From contig SAUG01000008.1 of the NCBI GenBank assembly GCA_011316305.1, forward strand, positions 141,562-205,561: a stretch of DNA of 64,000 nucleotides. The letters are read 5' to 3'. The DNA comes from Rusavskia elegans. Its lineage: Eukaryota; Ascomycota; Lecanoromycetes; Teloschistales; Teloschistaceae. The translations under genes and the position numbers were made by a program. This document shows, piece after piece, positions 1 through 11,670 of this stretch; the stretch's first letter is position 1; every line of letters starts with the position of its first letter. A model generated the notes under the pieces. It did no database searches and had not been told where the DNA came from. It saw only the letters and a list, made by a program, of their open reading frames with translations.

Positions 1-158
1 CGCGCTTGTAGCCTTGTGCAGCTTTCTTCCGGTCTTGGCATTAGATGTTCGAGACTGTGAGTGTGAGCCTCGATGTCATCCCTCGATCACTTATTTAAGA
101 GTAAATACCTTATCTGTCCGTAGTCGCCGACGGCTGCTGTGTACCCCTGAAACTTACA

Positions 159-918
159 ATGCCTGCTCCAAAACCATCTACCCTCGGACCTTTGCAACCG
201 AATCGCTTTCGGCCCCCTCGTGGCCAAAAGCGAATTTACCTGTCTGGCCATCACCCCCTTTCCTCCAACTCCACTCGTTCTTCTCCTGCTTTACTGAAAC
301 TGATTTTCTTCCGCTGAAGACCTAATTTCACGCTCACCCTCCTCCGCACACCCTTCGCCCCTCCCAACTACGCAACCTTCATCACCCCACTCCACCTCAA
401 CAAGCTCGACCTCAAAGACTACCTCTACAACCTCTACGGCGTCGAAGTTCTCAGTGTCCGAAGCTACGTCCAACAAGCCCGCGTAAGGCAAGACAAGCCC
501 GGCGCAAGATTACCAAAACCACGACGGTAGGCAAAGCTCGGAGCCCCTTCAGCCCTTCGAACATCTATCTATTCTACAAGCTGCTAATGACAATGGGTAC
601 AATAGATGGTACCGCCCGCGCGCCTCAAAGAAGATGACCATTGAAATGCCCCCCACATCTCCCTTTATTTATCCTGAAGCCCCTACCGACTTCACCGCTT
701 GGGACAAGGAAATGCAGGAGCGTGCTCAGGAGACAAGAGAAAAGGAGCAGAAAGCCATGGGGACTGAGGGGACCAGGATGCCGAAGGAGGATGGAAAGAC
801 TTTAAGGGAGCAGGCCGAAGAGTTGTTGAAAGGGAAGAAGGCGTGGAGACCCGGGTGGATGGACTGGGACCTAGGGGGAAGGCCGAAGGGACAGGTAGGC
901 GCCGGGGTCGGGATGTGA
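159..918 (+). CDS. MRP20: Mitochondrial large-subunit ribosomal protein uL23m (Mrp20 type)
   Basis: Three exons, 159-241, 320-526 and 606-918, give 200 residues. The product is a structural protein of the mitochondrial large ribosomal subunit near the exit tunnel. The core after the first intron reads LPNFTLTLLRTPFAPPNYAT, then a NKLDLKDYLYNLYGVEVLSVRSYVQ-type block, the fungal uL23m signature. The tail after intron 2 has the WYRP..SKKMTIEMP motif and a charged end. Without splicing, an in-frame TGA at 315-317 would end the protein; it lies inside intron 1 (242-319), and joining 241 to 320 restores the expected LPNFT sequence. Intron 2 (527-605) has a GCTAATGAC branch-like site. The start at 159 is the only ATG that gives the expected short N-terminus; no mitochondrial presequence is obvious. 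It converges on the Lon gene. Confidence 0.87.
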
Positions 919-1293
919 GGCTTCAGCGGAAGATATCGAGGGTAGATTTTAGGGTGGAGGTTGGATTGCTTATGATACCATCGTGAAATTCTTTGTATTC
1001 CATAGCGTAGCGTGGCATGGCATCGCACGGAGTCTCCATTTCTGACATACAAGGCAAAGCTTTTGGGGTTTTGTGATTCAACTTCCTTAACAAATACTCT
1101 ATGTACATTTCAAGTGTCTGCGTCGTGTTGCTAAATCGTAAAATGCTGCCCGCTTCCCCAACGCTAAATAATACAAACATGGCCGATGCCGCTGACCTGC
1201 AATCCTCCCCCGCCCGAAGCATATGATCTTGTCACTTGGTTCGACATTATTGCTTCTCATGATCGTAGCCACGATGTCGCCGATCATGTCCAC
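919..1293. other. Intergenic, convergent 3' ends
   Basis: This is the shared 3' region of the uL23m and Lon genes. I see no gene, repeat or structured RNA; the short reading frames have no recognisable content. Confidence 0.6.
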
Positions 1294-4228
1294 TCAAAGG
1301 CGACTCTCAATTCCCCCATAATGCTCCCCCGGCCAGTGCCCCTCAGGCCATACAAACCTGATGGCCTCCCAGATATGCCCTACATGCACAATCTCCAACC
1401 CCTCGTTGACCTCCTCCGGTAGATCTTTGACATCCTTTCGGTTGTGGTTTGGCAGCAGCACCGTCTTTACCCCCGCCCTCAATGCTCCGATCAATTTCTC
1501 CTTGATGCCACCCACGGGCATCACTCGTCCCCTCAAACTCACCTCACCTGTCATAGCAATTTGCGGGGGCACCGCTTTCCCGGAGAACAATGAGATCAAC
1601 GCAATCGTATGTGCCAAGCCTGCTGAAGGTCCGTCCTTGGGGATTGCGCCGGATGGGCAATGAACATGGACGCTGCGATCTTTCATGATATCTTCATTGC
1701 TGTCGTGTGTGAGGCCCAGTTCGAAGGAATGCGCTTTTACCCACGTGAGCGCTACCTCGACGCTTTCTTTAAGGACATCACCCAATTTGCCGGTGAGCTG
1801 TACCCGACCTGAGCCGGGCATGTCGGCGACTTCAATGAAGAGGATACTACCTTGGCCACCTGTTGAGTAGGCGACGAGGCCGGTCACAATGCCTGGTACG
1901 GATTTCTTTTCGGCAATCTCTTCATCGAAGCGCTCGATGCCGAGGATAGTTTCGAGGTCGGACACAGAAACATTGGGATTGTAAGACTGCGTAGTAGAAG
2001 AATCAGAGGAGTCGTTCGCATCAGCGTATTCAACGGCCTTATAGCGGCAAACGGAACCGATCTCGCGTTCAAGATTCCGGACGCCTGATTCACGGGTATA
2101 GGCGGTGATGATCGTGTCGACAACATCATCCGAGAATTTGACCTGTCCTTCACTGAGGGCATTGGTTGTGATTTGTTTGGGGATGAGGTGCCGATTGGCG
2201 ATATGGCGTTTCTCGACGGTGGTGTAGCCTGAGAGTGAGATGGTTTCCATCCTGTCGAGTAGAGGAGGTGGAATGGTATCAAGAGAGTTGGCGGTAGCGA
2301 TGAAGAGTACTTTACTTAGGTCTATGGGGATGTTGACGTAGTGGTCGTTGAATGTATAATTCTGCTCCGGATCGAGCACTTCAAGCATCGCAGCAGATGG
2401 ATCGCCGTGGAAATTGGAACTTCCCACCTTGTCGATTTCATCGAGTAGAAAGACGGGATTAGCGACGCCGACCTTCTTCAGTCCATTGACAATAAGTCCC
2501 GGCATTGCGGCAACGTACGTTCTTCTATGGCCTCTGATCTCGGCCTCGTCGCGTACGCCACCGAGAGAGATACGGTGGAATTTCCGGCCAAGGGCAGTCG
2601 CCACGGACTTCGCCAGACTTGTCTTTCCGGTTCCTGGAGGCCCGACCAGCAGTAGGATCGGGGATTTATCCACCCTACGTCGACCCTGAAGGATCTGGAT
2701 CTTGGTAGTGTCAACGTCCGATTCTGGCCCCGAAGACTCATCTTCGCCTCCTTTCGCGTCTCTGACAATCTTAGCATCTTCGGTAGCCTTTTGTATTTGG
2801 GCCTCGAGATCAGCATTGATGCCTTGCTTCAATCTCAGCACTGCCAAATATTCCAACAGGCGCTTCTTGATTTTCTCCAAGCCATAATGATCGTCGTCCA
2901 GCTGTTTGCGCGCCCTTCTCAACGTTTCGACTCCTAGTTGGTCTTCGGTGACTGTAGTCCATGGGATCTCTGAAAGCGTCTCAAGGTACGTTCTGCACAC
3001 TCCGTACTCGGCTTGTACAGGGTTCATTTTCTTAAGCCTCTTCAATTCCCTATCGGCGACCTTTTGCGCTTCCGGAGTCAACTTCGCATCGTCAAGCCTC
3101 TTCTTAAGCTCCTCAAGCTCGTTGGGCTCCTCTTCGTCCCTCCCGTTCTCCGAGTTACCGGCACCCATTGAAAAGTTTCCAAACGGTGTCGACCCAGAAC
3201 TTTTCATAGCCCGAGAGATCAGGGCATCCCTTTGCTTGCGATTGAGGTTGCTGATGTCAAGGCCTTGAGGGGGCATGGTCGTCGTTATCGCAGTAATCTT
3301 GATGTTGCCTTGTAAATCCCCGATCTGGCGTGTAAAGATCTCGATAACCCTCGTAATTCTTTCCTTGATGGTCTGAGCAGACAAGACTCGAAGCCTCTCT
3401 TCCACGGTAGCATCAACCATACTTGTCAGGAAATCGGCTAGAACCCCTGCATCTTCAATCTCCTTCCTCGCTATATACAGCTGCAACCGGCGAGATGGTA
3501 GTGGCGACATGTTATTTGCCAGGGGGAATGAAGATGCTTGCAGAAGCCGAATGAGCGTTCGGGAGATTTGCTTGAGCTGCTCGAACAGGTCCTGCATTTC
3601 AGGGTCCTCTGAATCCACGGCTAGAGAGGCTGTTAGCCACTGCGACTGCCCAAGTTGCGTATAATAGCAATATACCTTCATTTTGAAGATGGGTCACCGC
3701 TGCTTCAAAGTAAGGCCTTTCCTTTGTGATTTTGTCTACTCTGAATCGCGTGAGACCCTCGACGGTCAGTGATAGATCGTTCCGCCGGCCTTTGTACAAG
3801 CCGGATATCTTCGCAGCGACACCGTAGCCGAATAAGTCGTTGCTTGATGCTGGGACGTCGGGATCATTATCCAGCTCTTTTGGCGGCGAACTTTGGCTTT
3901 CGATAAGTTGCTGACCATTATCGCTGAGCAGTGGTGACTTGGAAGGGACGCATCCAATAGGTACATCCGATGCCTCGGGTTTCGGGGTCTTGGACCGAGT
4001 AGCGATGGATCTCAGTACCGGAAGGGCATCTGATATTGGTATTCGTAAAGTTACCCCTGGCAGTAGAACAACGCCCCTTGGTAAAGGTAGAATAGTAAGC
4101 GTTGGCGACTTTAGGTGGTTTGTCATGCCTGAGAAGTCAAAGTATCGCTGTAGGCTTAGAAGTGTAAACTGTGATTTTGGGACGGGAGAATGGTGAGTAT
4201 CTGACGGCGAAGTGATTGATACACCCAT
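1294..4228 (-). CDS. Peroxisomal Lon protease homolog 2
   Basis: An ATP-dependent serine protease of the peroxisomal matrix that removes damaged or unassembled proteins. Exons 4228-3676 and 3629-1294 (intron 3630-3675, 46 nt) give 962 residues. Domains in order: an N-terminal Lon substrate-binding domain starting at [16 protein letters not shown]; a coiled, charged linker; an AAA+ module with Walker A GPPGTGKT near residue 515 and Walker B VFLLDEID; and a protease domain with the catalytic Ser in DGPSAG (near 853) and the Lys in GGIKEK. The protein ends in Ser-Arg-Leu, a canonical PTS1, which separates it from mitochondrial Lon. The true start may be the internal ATG at 4126 (MTNHLKSP), giving 928 residues, closer to the usual family length; both ATGs have a G at -3. 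Confidence 0.93.
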
Positions 4229-5088
4229 GACGTCGATGGATCTGAGCCGAGGCAGTCCACGGCCAGGGCCTCTACCGTATTTGCATCTGATCCTTCAAGA
4301 CCTAGCCAATTCAGATATAGTTCGTTCAGTAGAGAATTTGGATTCGGCGATTAAACAATCTGACTCTGAGTCAGTTTGATGTATGTACTTTAGCTACAGA
4401 ATTTCCCTGAGCGCCCCGTATGCTCAATTCCTCTGCCCTAAGAAATATACAGGAAATCAACATCAGACGCCTTGTAACACTTGAACAGATCTCGTTGCTG
4501 CCGTCTGTAACTCATTGCGTATTCTCGTAATTTCGGAGTCCTTCGAATGCTAATTCTTGATACGAATTCGAGACATCAGACACCGCTAGCTTCCACACCC
4601 TCTAACCTCTCATGAATGAAACGGCTCCCAACAGCTGTAGAACTGACCACCAATTGATCTCAGTACTTACATGGTGTGCTGCACGGGTTTGAAAGCCCTC
4701 ATGAAGCTGGGCTTCGGGCACAACAAGGCAAGCCGTTAGGAGACTGCCTAAGGTATGCACTGTAGCGAGTCGTATGTTGTAAGCGTAGATGCTAGCGAAA
4801 GGTCATTGATGGGTTGATATATGATGGGAAGCCTTTGGACGTATGTTCATGTAGGCCAATGACTTGAAATTACCCGTTCAGGGGAACCATCAAGCGGCGA
4901 CAGGGAGTAGATGGATTTCTTGTGTGGCTCTCCGCACGGTTACCGTCCTTTTTCTGATTCTGGAATCCCTGCGATGAGCATGTTGACGATTCTGGAATGT
5001 GCTAAGGCTCAATTGCGAAGTCTGACAGTCACAGAGCCTTGTCGCGGATGATACCGCCGGTAAGTCCTACTTTGGCATGATCATCAAG
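4229..5088. other. Intergenic between Lon 5' end and Dbp10 3' end
   Basis: There is no supportable protein gene here. The stretch holds the Lon promoter and, at about 4674-4965, a segment with strong RNA-like secondary structure that is listed separately. Confidence 0.5.
4674..4965 (+). ncRNA. Possible group II intron domain I fragment
   Basis: The segment begins GTGTG (4674-4678), matching the group II 5' consensus GUGYG, followed by a GGGTTTGAAAGCCC hairpin (4685-4698). Nested complementary blocks follow: GGCA 4727-4730 with TGCC 4745-4748; TTAGG 4736-4740 with CCTAA 4747-4751; GTCATTG 4802-4808 with CAATGAC 4857-4863, enclosing GCCT 4831-4834 with AGGC 4853-4856. The order of motifs recalls domain I of bacterial or organellar group II introns from memory, not from a search. 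I find no convincing domain V and no reverse transcriptase frame, so at most it is a 5' fragment. Mitochondrial DNA inserted into the nucleus, old transfer, or an unrelated structured RNA are alternatives. Confidence 0.35.
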
Positions 5089-7830
5089 TTATCGACCCTT
5101 TCCTTTTTTCCCCGGTCTTGCATTCTTCTCCATTCTCTTCTGCTTCAAGCTCCTCTGTTTCCGGACATCATCAACACCTCTAATCTCACTCCTACCACCA
5201 TCGTCCCTGAACCTCCCAATCTTCTTCTCCTTTGCTGCTTCAACCTTCTTTTTCCTCTTATGAAAGTCGTCTCGGAATTTGTCAGCATCTTTCGGTGCTT
5301 TCTCTACCTTATGCTTGAATCTCCTTCCTCCCCTCGGAGAGTTGGACCCTGAAGCTTTCTCGGTATCACCAGTCTTTGGTAGCTTCTCGATTCGATTGGC
5401 CTTCTTCCAGGCATCGAATCTTCCACTGCGAAAGCTCGCCGCAATCTTCTGCCCACTCTCGCCCTGGATCATGGCTTTGCCTTTGCTGCCGTCCTCATCG
5501 TTGGCTCGGGCTACATACTTCTTGCTCTTCTTGTCCCATCGCAGACCTTTCGGCCGGCTCGGTTCGGCAAAGGCCTTCGCTCCTTCGTCGTTGTTGAGAT
5601 CCATCGTGACGCCTCGAGCGGCTTCAAGGAAGTTGTTATTCTGGGAAGTGGTATTGTAGGAACCAGACTGGACGCCATATCCTCTCTCTTCTGCTTGATT
5701 GATTGACGTTGGATTGTACGACATGAAGAACTCAGAATCCTGAAAGCCGCGGTTGCCGTTGTTGTTAGGTTTACCTTGTTGAGTAAAAGTGACTTCGAGT
5801 TCGGTGTCAGACGCGGAGCCCATGTTAAGATCTACGCTTGAGTCCATGTCAGCGTCTTCAGGAAAGGATGCGTTTCCATCACCGGCTACATCTTGATCAA
5901 CGATTCGAGATGCGTGCTCAACGTCAATGCCCTTTTGCCGTTTGGCATTAATTGTATACCTGCGCTTTTTCATGACCTCCGCAGCCTCGCTTCCTCCGCC
6001 ACGTTGACCTATCTCAAACACGGTCTCCGGTGGTCTGAAGCCACTGACTCGGGCAAGCATCTTGGCTCGTTCGATCTCCAGTCGGTCAGTATCGTCGTTG
6101 AACAAGAGATGCAGACCCATCCAGCTTTTTGTATTGGTCAGTTCTTTCGCTCGCCTTACGCTCTCGGTTGAGGCGGCATTCCGTGTTCTTAGATACAACT
6201 TCTCGCCTTTTCCTGCGACATCCCTCAAAGCTGGCAAATCTGCGTCTTCGTCTAACAGCTTGCTCACCCATTCGCAATGTCTCTCCAGTCGATCTCGAAC
6301 AAGGCCCCCTATAGCAACGTCTTCGGCATAGTTGGCTGTATCAGTTTCGTCTCTGCCAACCACCAAGCGCCGACCAAGGAACAGTTGCAAATCTAGGACG
6401 TACGGCAGGTCAGAGTCACGGATCAGGCTGTAGCTCCAACCCTTCTGGCCTGCTCTTGCTGTTCGTCCTACACGATGAACATATATCTTTGGCTGAGACG
6501 GAAAATCGTAATTGATGACGTTCGCTAGGATGGGGATATCTATACCACGAGCGGCAACATCAGTGACCACGAGCATATTCGTCATTCCAGTCCGAAAGTC
6601 CTCAACCTCCATTCTACGCGCCGTTTGATCCAGCGCACCGTAAACGTGGGAGACAGCGAAGCCAGCATGACGAAGTAATGTAGCAAGATATTCAACATGA
6701 TGCTTCGTCGCAGCAAAGATGATTGTGGAGTGTTTTGTGGGCGAATCTTTCCGGTCATTCCTCTCCATCTCGGCGCGTTTTCTTTTTTTGGGATTTTTCT
6801 CGGACTCTCCTGCCTTCCTGCTCTTGGCAGCTTCAGTTTGTCCCGTGGGCATATGGATGATGTCGCTTAGGATGTGAAGAAGACCACCTTCTTTCTCGGC
6901 ACTCTTCATCGTGAAGAAGACGCTCTGAAGATCTGGAGAAACCTTGCTCTCAGCATCCAGTCTTACCAAGGTCGGCTCCTGTAATCCAGCTCTAGCAAAC
7001 TCAACCAAGGATCTCGGAAGCGTGGCAGAGAACAAAAGGGTTTGCCTAGCCGAAGGCAGTGCATGTAGAATTTCTGTTAGTTGCGCAGCGAATCCCATTT
7101 CGAACAAGCGATCAGCCTCGTCAAAAACCACGTAACGGATTGAAGACATATCCAGGCTCATTTCAACTTTGAGATGCAGGAAGCGGCCAGGCGTAGCAAT
7201 GATGATATCAGGATTGCCAGCCATAGAGCCAAACTGCTCCTCAAGCGAGTCTCCTCCTACAAGCAAGACACAATTCAGGTCTGTTCCTCGTCCAAACTCT
7301 TTGACGACTTTCAGTGTTTGTAGAGCCAACTCTCTAGACGGTGACAGTATCAACGATCTTGCTCCAACTTTGGCGCTGTGGCTCTTCAGCTTCTCAACCA
7401 TTGGGACCACGAAAGCAGCCGTCTTCCCCGACCCAGTCCTTGCCATACCCACGACATCTTGCCCATCGAGTACCAGCGGTATTGTTTTCCGCTGTATGGG
7501 CGTTGGCACGGAAAAGCCTTTTCTTGTAATCGCCTTTAGGAGGTTGGCGTTAAGACCCATTGCCTGAAAGCCTCCACCTTTCTTCACGGTCTTTCCCTTC
7601 AGATTTGATGCTTTACGATTCGAAGCAGCTTGTACATCTGCAATGAAATCCGCATCGTCTGAGCCACTATCGTTCTCTAGGTCTGGCATAGTTTCCATTG
7701 CACGCTTGCGATCTGGATGCTGTTGGGCTCCCCCATCTTCCGAACCCGAATCCACACCATTGTCGAGCAAGGCATTTGCAATGTTGACGCCAGCCTCCGA
7801 CAGCGCGGGCGAAAGCGCTCTGTGAGGCAT
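5089..7830 (-). CDS. DBP10: ATP-dependent RNA helicase Dbp10 (DDX54 family)
   Basis: A DEAD-box RNA helicase of the nucleolus needed for 60S ribosomal subunit assembly. One exon; from the ATG at 7830 it encodes 913 residues. The Q motif ([20 protein letters not shown]) is followed by motif I ARTGSGKT near residue 131, [16 protein letters not shown] near 238, SAT near 266, [12 protein letters not shown] and [10 protein letters not shown] near 452. A DBP10CT-type block ([15 protein letters not shown]) and a very basic Lys/Arg tail follow, as expected for pre-rRNA binding. The frame is open upstream to an ATG at 7971, but the added 47 residues look unlike the family, whereas [12 protein letters not shown] fits fungal Dbp10 N-termini; I therefore prefer 7830. 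Confidence 0.94.
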   Translation of the reverse strand: MPHRALSPALSEAGVNIANALLDNGVDSGSEDGGAQQHPDRKRAMETMPDLENDSGSDDADFIADVQAASNRKASNLKGKTVKKGGGFQAMGLNANLLKAITRKGFSVPTPIQRKTIPLVLDGQDVVGMARTGSGKTAAFVVPMVEKLKSHSAKVGARSLILSPSRELALQTLKVVKEFGRGTDLNCVLLVGGDSLEEQFGSMAGNPDIIIATPGRFLHLKVEMSLDMSSIRYVVFDEADRLFEMGFAAQLTEILHALPSARQTLLFSATLPRSLVEFARAGLQEPTLVRLDAESKVSPDLQSVFFTMKSAEKEGGLLHILSDIIHMPTGQTEAAKSRKAGESEKNPKKRKRAEMERNDRKDSPTKHSTIIFAATKHHVEYLATLLRHAGFAVSHVYGALDQTARRMEVEDFRTGMTNMLVVTDVAARGIDIPILANVINYDFPSQPKIYVHRVGRTARAGQKGWSYSLIRDSDLPYVLDLQLFLGRRLVVGRDETDTANYAEDVAIGGLVRDRLERHCEWVSKLLDEDADLPALRDVAGKGEKLYLRTRNAASTESVRRAKELTNTKSWMGLHLLFNDDTDRLEIERAKMLARVSGFRPPETVFEIGQRGGGSEAAEVMKKRRYTINAKRQKGIDVEHASRIVDQDVAGDGNASFPEDADMDSSVDLNMGSASDTELEVTFTQQGKPNNNGNRGFQDSEFFMSYNPTSINQAEERGYGVQSGSYNTTSQNNNFLEAARGVTMDLNNDEGAKAFAEPSRPKGLRWDKKSKKYVARANDEDGSKGKAMIQGESGQKIAASFRSGRFDAWKKANRIEKLPKTGDTEKASGSNSPRGGRRFKHKVEKAPKDADKFRDDFHKRKKKVEAAKEKKIGRFRDDGGRSEIRGVDDVRKQRSLKQKRMEKNARPGKKGKGR

Positions 7831-10800
7831 CTTGGGCTGTCGACAACAACTGAGCAATGGGTTTTCCAGCAGAAAAGTTGGTGAATGTCGGCGATCGGCA
7901 GTTATGTCGGCCCGAGATCTAATGCTAGCGGTGTGCGAAATGGATGTCGTTTCTTGGCACTGAAGATCCACACACCAACCGCATCATTTTTGTCAGTAAT
8001 GTCTGTGTATTTCTGACGCAAGAATTAACTTTAGACGTCTTAAATTAAGCTAATTGCAGGAATCTCGAAGCTGTAAATATACTGTCATGTACAAATACTG
8101 CATCACATCCCGCGCTATGGCATCCGATTCAGGGTAGTCCCACTGTATGTTCTTCGCCCCACTGTATGTTCTTCGCCCCACTGTATGTTCTTCGCCCCAC
8201 TGTATGTTCTTCGCCGTGCCCCAGCGCATGAAGCAATACTAGGCTGACGATGACTCGTGTGGGACATAATGACAGCCTGATATGAACACTCATTTAATAA
8301 GGCACGAGACGTGCTCATATCTAGCTCGGTGCTAGCTGATTAGAATCACATCCGAGAGGAGTGATTACACTATCTGCTTCCTGGACACCGAAAGGAGAGT
8401 TACTATTCCTGTTCTGACCGACGGACAGATACTCTACGCACGATAAACGTATGTAATTCCTGCTAGGCTTTCCGTATCAGGAATCTCTCGGTGCTACGAA
8501 GTGGTCGCAGCGAGGCTGTAGGAAAAAGCTAATCATAAAGAAGGAGTTTCTGACAGTGGCTGCGACGTTCGAAGTAAGCTGTGGCTCAGCAACATAGAAT
8601 CACGTATGCACAAAAAGCGGCACTGATGACGGCCCAATGCACGAGCGGACCCAGATACATGGGGTAGAGACATAAGTACTCGTCGTGAGAACTTGTGAAT
8701 GTGATATGACCAGCAACAAACGCTAACTTGGTATGTTCAAGCCTCACTGAAGTTACTCCGTACTGAGATTGACTCAAAACCCCCAGATCCTTGGCATCAA
8801 TGTCGGGTGGGATTTCATTGGTGGCCCATTACCGCCATCAGAAGCAGCTTCTCGCTCCCCTGACTGTTACATTATTGATGCTCTTTCCTTCACGTCCCTG
8901 GCCCGCGGTTAGAACGGGCCGGTCGGAACCGCGTAGCAGTAGGTTATGAGCACTGCATCTATTTCCGAAATATCTGCCCACACGCATGCGAGATGGGGAA
9001 TTTGATGAGTGATTGGTGCACACGCGGACTGTCTAAGAGACATTGTCGGTTCCAAATGCCGGCGAACTGGATGCCCACCGGATGGCATCCAGCTGGGTCT
9101 TGCGGACCTGGTATTGGAGCCTGGCTTGCTGGAATGTCCTCGTAGGTTCTCTTCAATGGCGACGTGATTTTAGAAGAGTTCTTTACTGGCGGAACCCAGA
9201 TGGTCCGATATTCGATGCAGAAGAGCCAGAATTAAGACAAGCGAACAAGATATCTCGACAAGGTCATGCAATCAGGATTGAGGAAATCAACTCTGAGGTC
9301 CAAGCATGCATCCGGTAATACAAAATCATAACATTCTTCATACGCTAGAAGCAGGTCGAAAAGCAAGAGAAGATAGCGCCTAACGATCGTACCGTAGAGT
9401 ATCGTCATGAAGGTATTGCGCCGATATACAACGTTCGATATTTGGCAGACACCAAGCGTTGAACCTCCGAGGCAAGCCCCAGTCGACTATAGTACAATCT
9501 CGCCAGGTGACTTCTGCCGTCGGGGTCATCTGTATACCGAGATATAACGGCATACTTTGGAGTGTCGCCTTTCATTGCTTGCTTCTCGGGGTCCTTGGAC
9601 GCATAGAGATCAAATTGGCTTCTCCGCCGAGGTATTTGTATCTGATGGTAATTGCTCGCTTTGTAAATGTCAGTATTATATCATGTTCTCAAAGGGGGAT
9701 GGTATCGAGCTCACTGTCAATTTTGCTTGCGGGTAACCTGCGGAGATCGCAAGATTCGGGGTCAAAGACAGCCACGTAACGTGTCTCGATCATTGGACGA
9801 CGATGTGTAGGAGATTGCTTGGACTTGGGAAGACACATGGCAATGTCAACGTATATGTATGTATATATGATGGCAAAGAGCACTCTGTACGGGAATCCAG
9901 TGCAGCTCATGGCGGGCGCTGAGGGGGCGGCATAACCATAACAAATAAGCCGGTGAGTCCCAGCCGTCACACTACATACAGCAGCAGCAGATCCAATAAA
10001 AATCATATGCAACAGGGAGTGTCCGGTACGCCACTTTCAGTGACCTGGAGGGATGGGGCGGACGGGCGACAATCCAAAGAGCAGCCTCTGCGGTTACAGT
10101 TTGCCAACGCAGGAGTCCGACAGGTGCATGCGAGCTTACATGCCGTGTGCGCAAGCCCATGTCGTGCGCCATGATCATGCCATTTAGGCAGTTCCGAGTG
10201 AAATCTTTGGCCGACATAGTTCGTACAGAGCCGCATACAATCTTTCAGCCGACCAATCAGTACCTCGTGCCTGACACCACCTCGACCAAAAACAGGGTAC
10301 CCATCAACCTGCTTGTGCCGCCCGAACCTTTCAGGTTACGTTTTGCTGCCTGGTCAATGCTTCCACTGAAGCCTTAGCTGGGTCCGTCGCACGGAGCTCA
10401 AGACGACGACTGTACGCAGAAGATGCTCGATGCTCTTGGATCTATTGCGTTGACAGACATGAGAAATGGCAATGGAGGGAAGCTCAAAGCCTACAAGACC
10501 CGCCTGTCGACTCGTCAGCCCATCTGACTGAACATGTTGAGGCTTTTCAGCACAGAGTCGGAGTCACAAGGGCTTCGGGGAGTTTGGACCTAGAGAGTCA
10601 TGCCGATGGTGTCCCCATAACCTGCATCAGGCGAGGTTCTGGCGAATGAGAGCGACCGCCCTCCCCTCAGCGCCTTGATCATCAGTGGGTCATAATTACG
10701 CTGCTACTGCGACTGGTGTCATCAACTCACCGTTTTTTCGTGCAGTCATCATGCGAAGAAGAAAGTCCGGCTTGAATTCCTGCCTTCTGCGAAGATTGAG

Positions 10801-11670
10801 CTGAAAGATGAAGGTTGTACGAGATTAGATGAGAAGGCTAGCGTCAGCCGCCGCAGAAGCAGATGTGTAGCGCCTTTCGTTCAATGTTGGAGCTATGAAG
10901 ACGGCCCCCATTCTTGGGGCAGACCGACAGTTTAGCCGAGGACGAGTTTGCGCCAAGGCCCCCTAAACGCGCTAATATTAGCATTCTATATATACGCCCA
11001 GGCGGGGCGCTGTTGGACCCCCAATCGGGTATAGCGTATCTAGGTGGACTCAGACCTAATTACAAACTGGGGTATCAAATACCCATCTTGCCAACGACAG
11101 TATCAATTTGATGGAGAGTTGAAGGGCCTAATAGGTAGCGAACCCGTCGACAAATCCCGATTCTAGTAGCTGCGGTTGGTATCGTGTCGTGTCATTGAAC
11201 ATTATGCCAAGTACTGCATCCTCAATTCGCCGGCCTTGTCTACCATGACCACCGCACAATACTTTCCACTCCACCTTCTTCCCACTCAATTAATTGGAAC
11301 TTGGAGGGTGGGTAGGAGTCTGCGCCTATACTACACTGTCAATGAGCCCCAAACGAACCCCGAATGTGTGCTTCCACACTTTCTTTTCATGCACGTCGTC
11401 TCATCGTTTCCTTTTTTGGTCTCTGGTCGGGGCTTTTCCGCGCATTTCATACCAATCAAATGTGAAGATTTAGCCCGCTCCAGTGCGAGGAACGCAAGTG
11501 AGCCTTCATCCTTGGGATTTCCATACCGTAGCCTTGTCATACCTTCCGGAGGCTCTTTGCGCGGACGAGGTCTAGAAGTCTCTACATTAAGCTGGTATAA
11601 CCTGCCTTGTACGCGCACGCTGTAGTGCCAACATGTCTACAAGGAGAAGATTCCATTTCTGCTGGACACA
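7831..11670. other. Long gene-poor intergenic region
   Basis: About 3.8 kb with no protein I can support. Several 60-150 residue frames occur on both strands, but none shows a domain, a plausible splice partner or a family resemblance. The 149-residue frame at 11176-11625 probably lies in the leader of the phospholipase gene. A tandem repeat at 8139-8214 is listed separately. GC content looks ordinary, so this is not a RIP-mutated block. Confidence 0.5.
8139..8214. repeat. Minisatellite, 4 x 19 bp
   Basis: Four perfect head-to-tail copies of CCCACTGTATGTTCTTCGC run from 8139 to 8214, followed by CGTG. The unit is 19 bp, not a multiple of three, so it is not a coding repeat. It lies about 310 bp upstream of the preferred Dbp10 start, in probable promoter DNA. 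There are no spacers, so this is not a CRISPR array. Confidence 0.95.

Noticed and set aside
8139..8214. CRISPR array
   Set aside because: Units are directly adjacent with no spacers, and the genome is eukaryotic.
8115..8318. Repetitive 67-residue frame over the minisatellite
   Set aside because: It is a by-product of the 19 bp repeat; the unit is not a multiple of three and no family fits.
11176..11625. 149-residue frame before the phospholipase gene
   Set aside because: No domain, no splice link to the phospholipase exon; probably 5' leader sequence.
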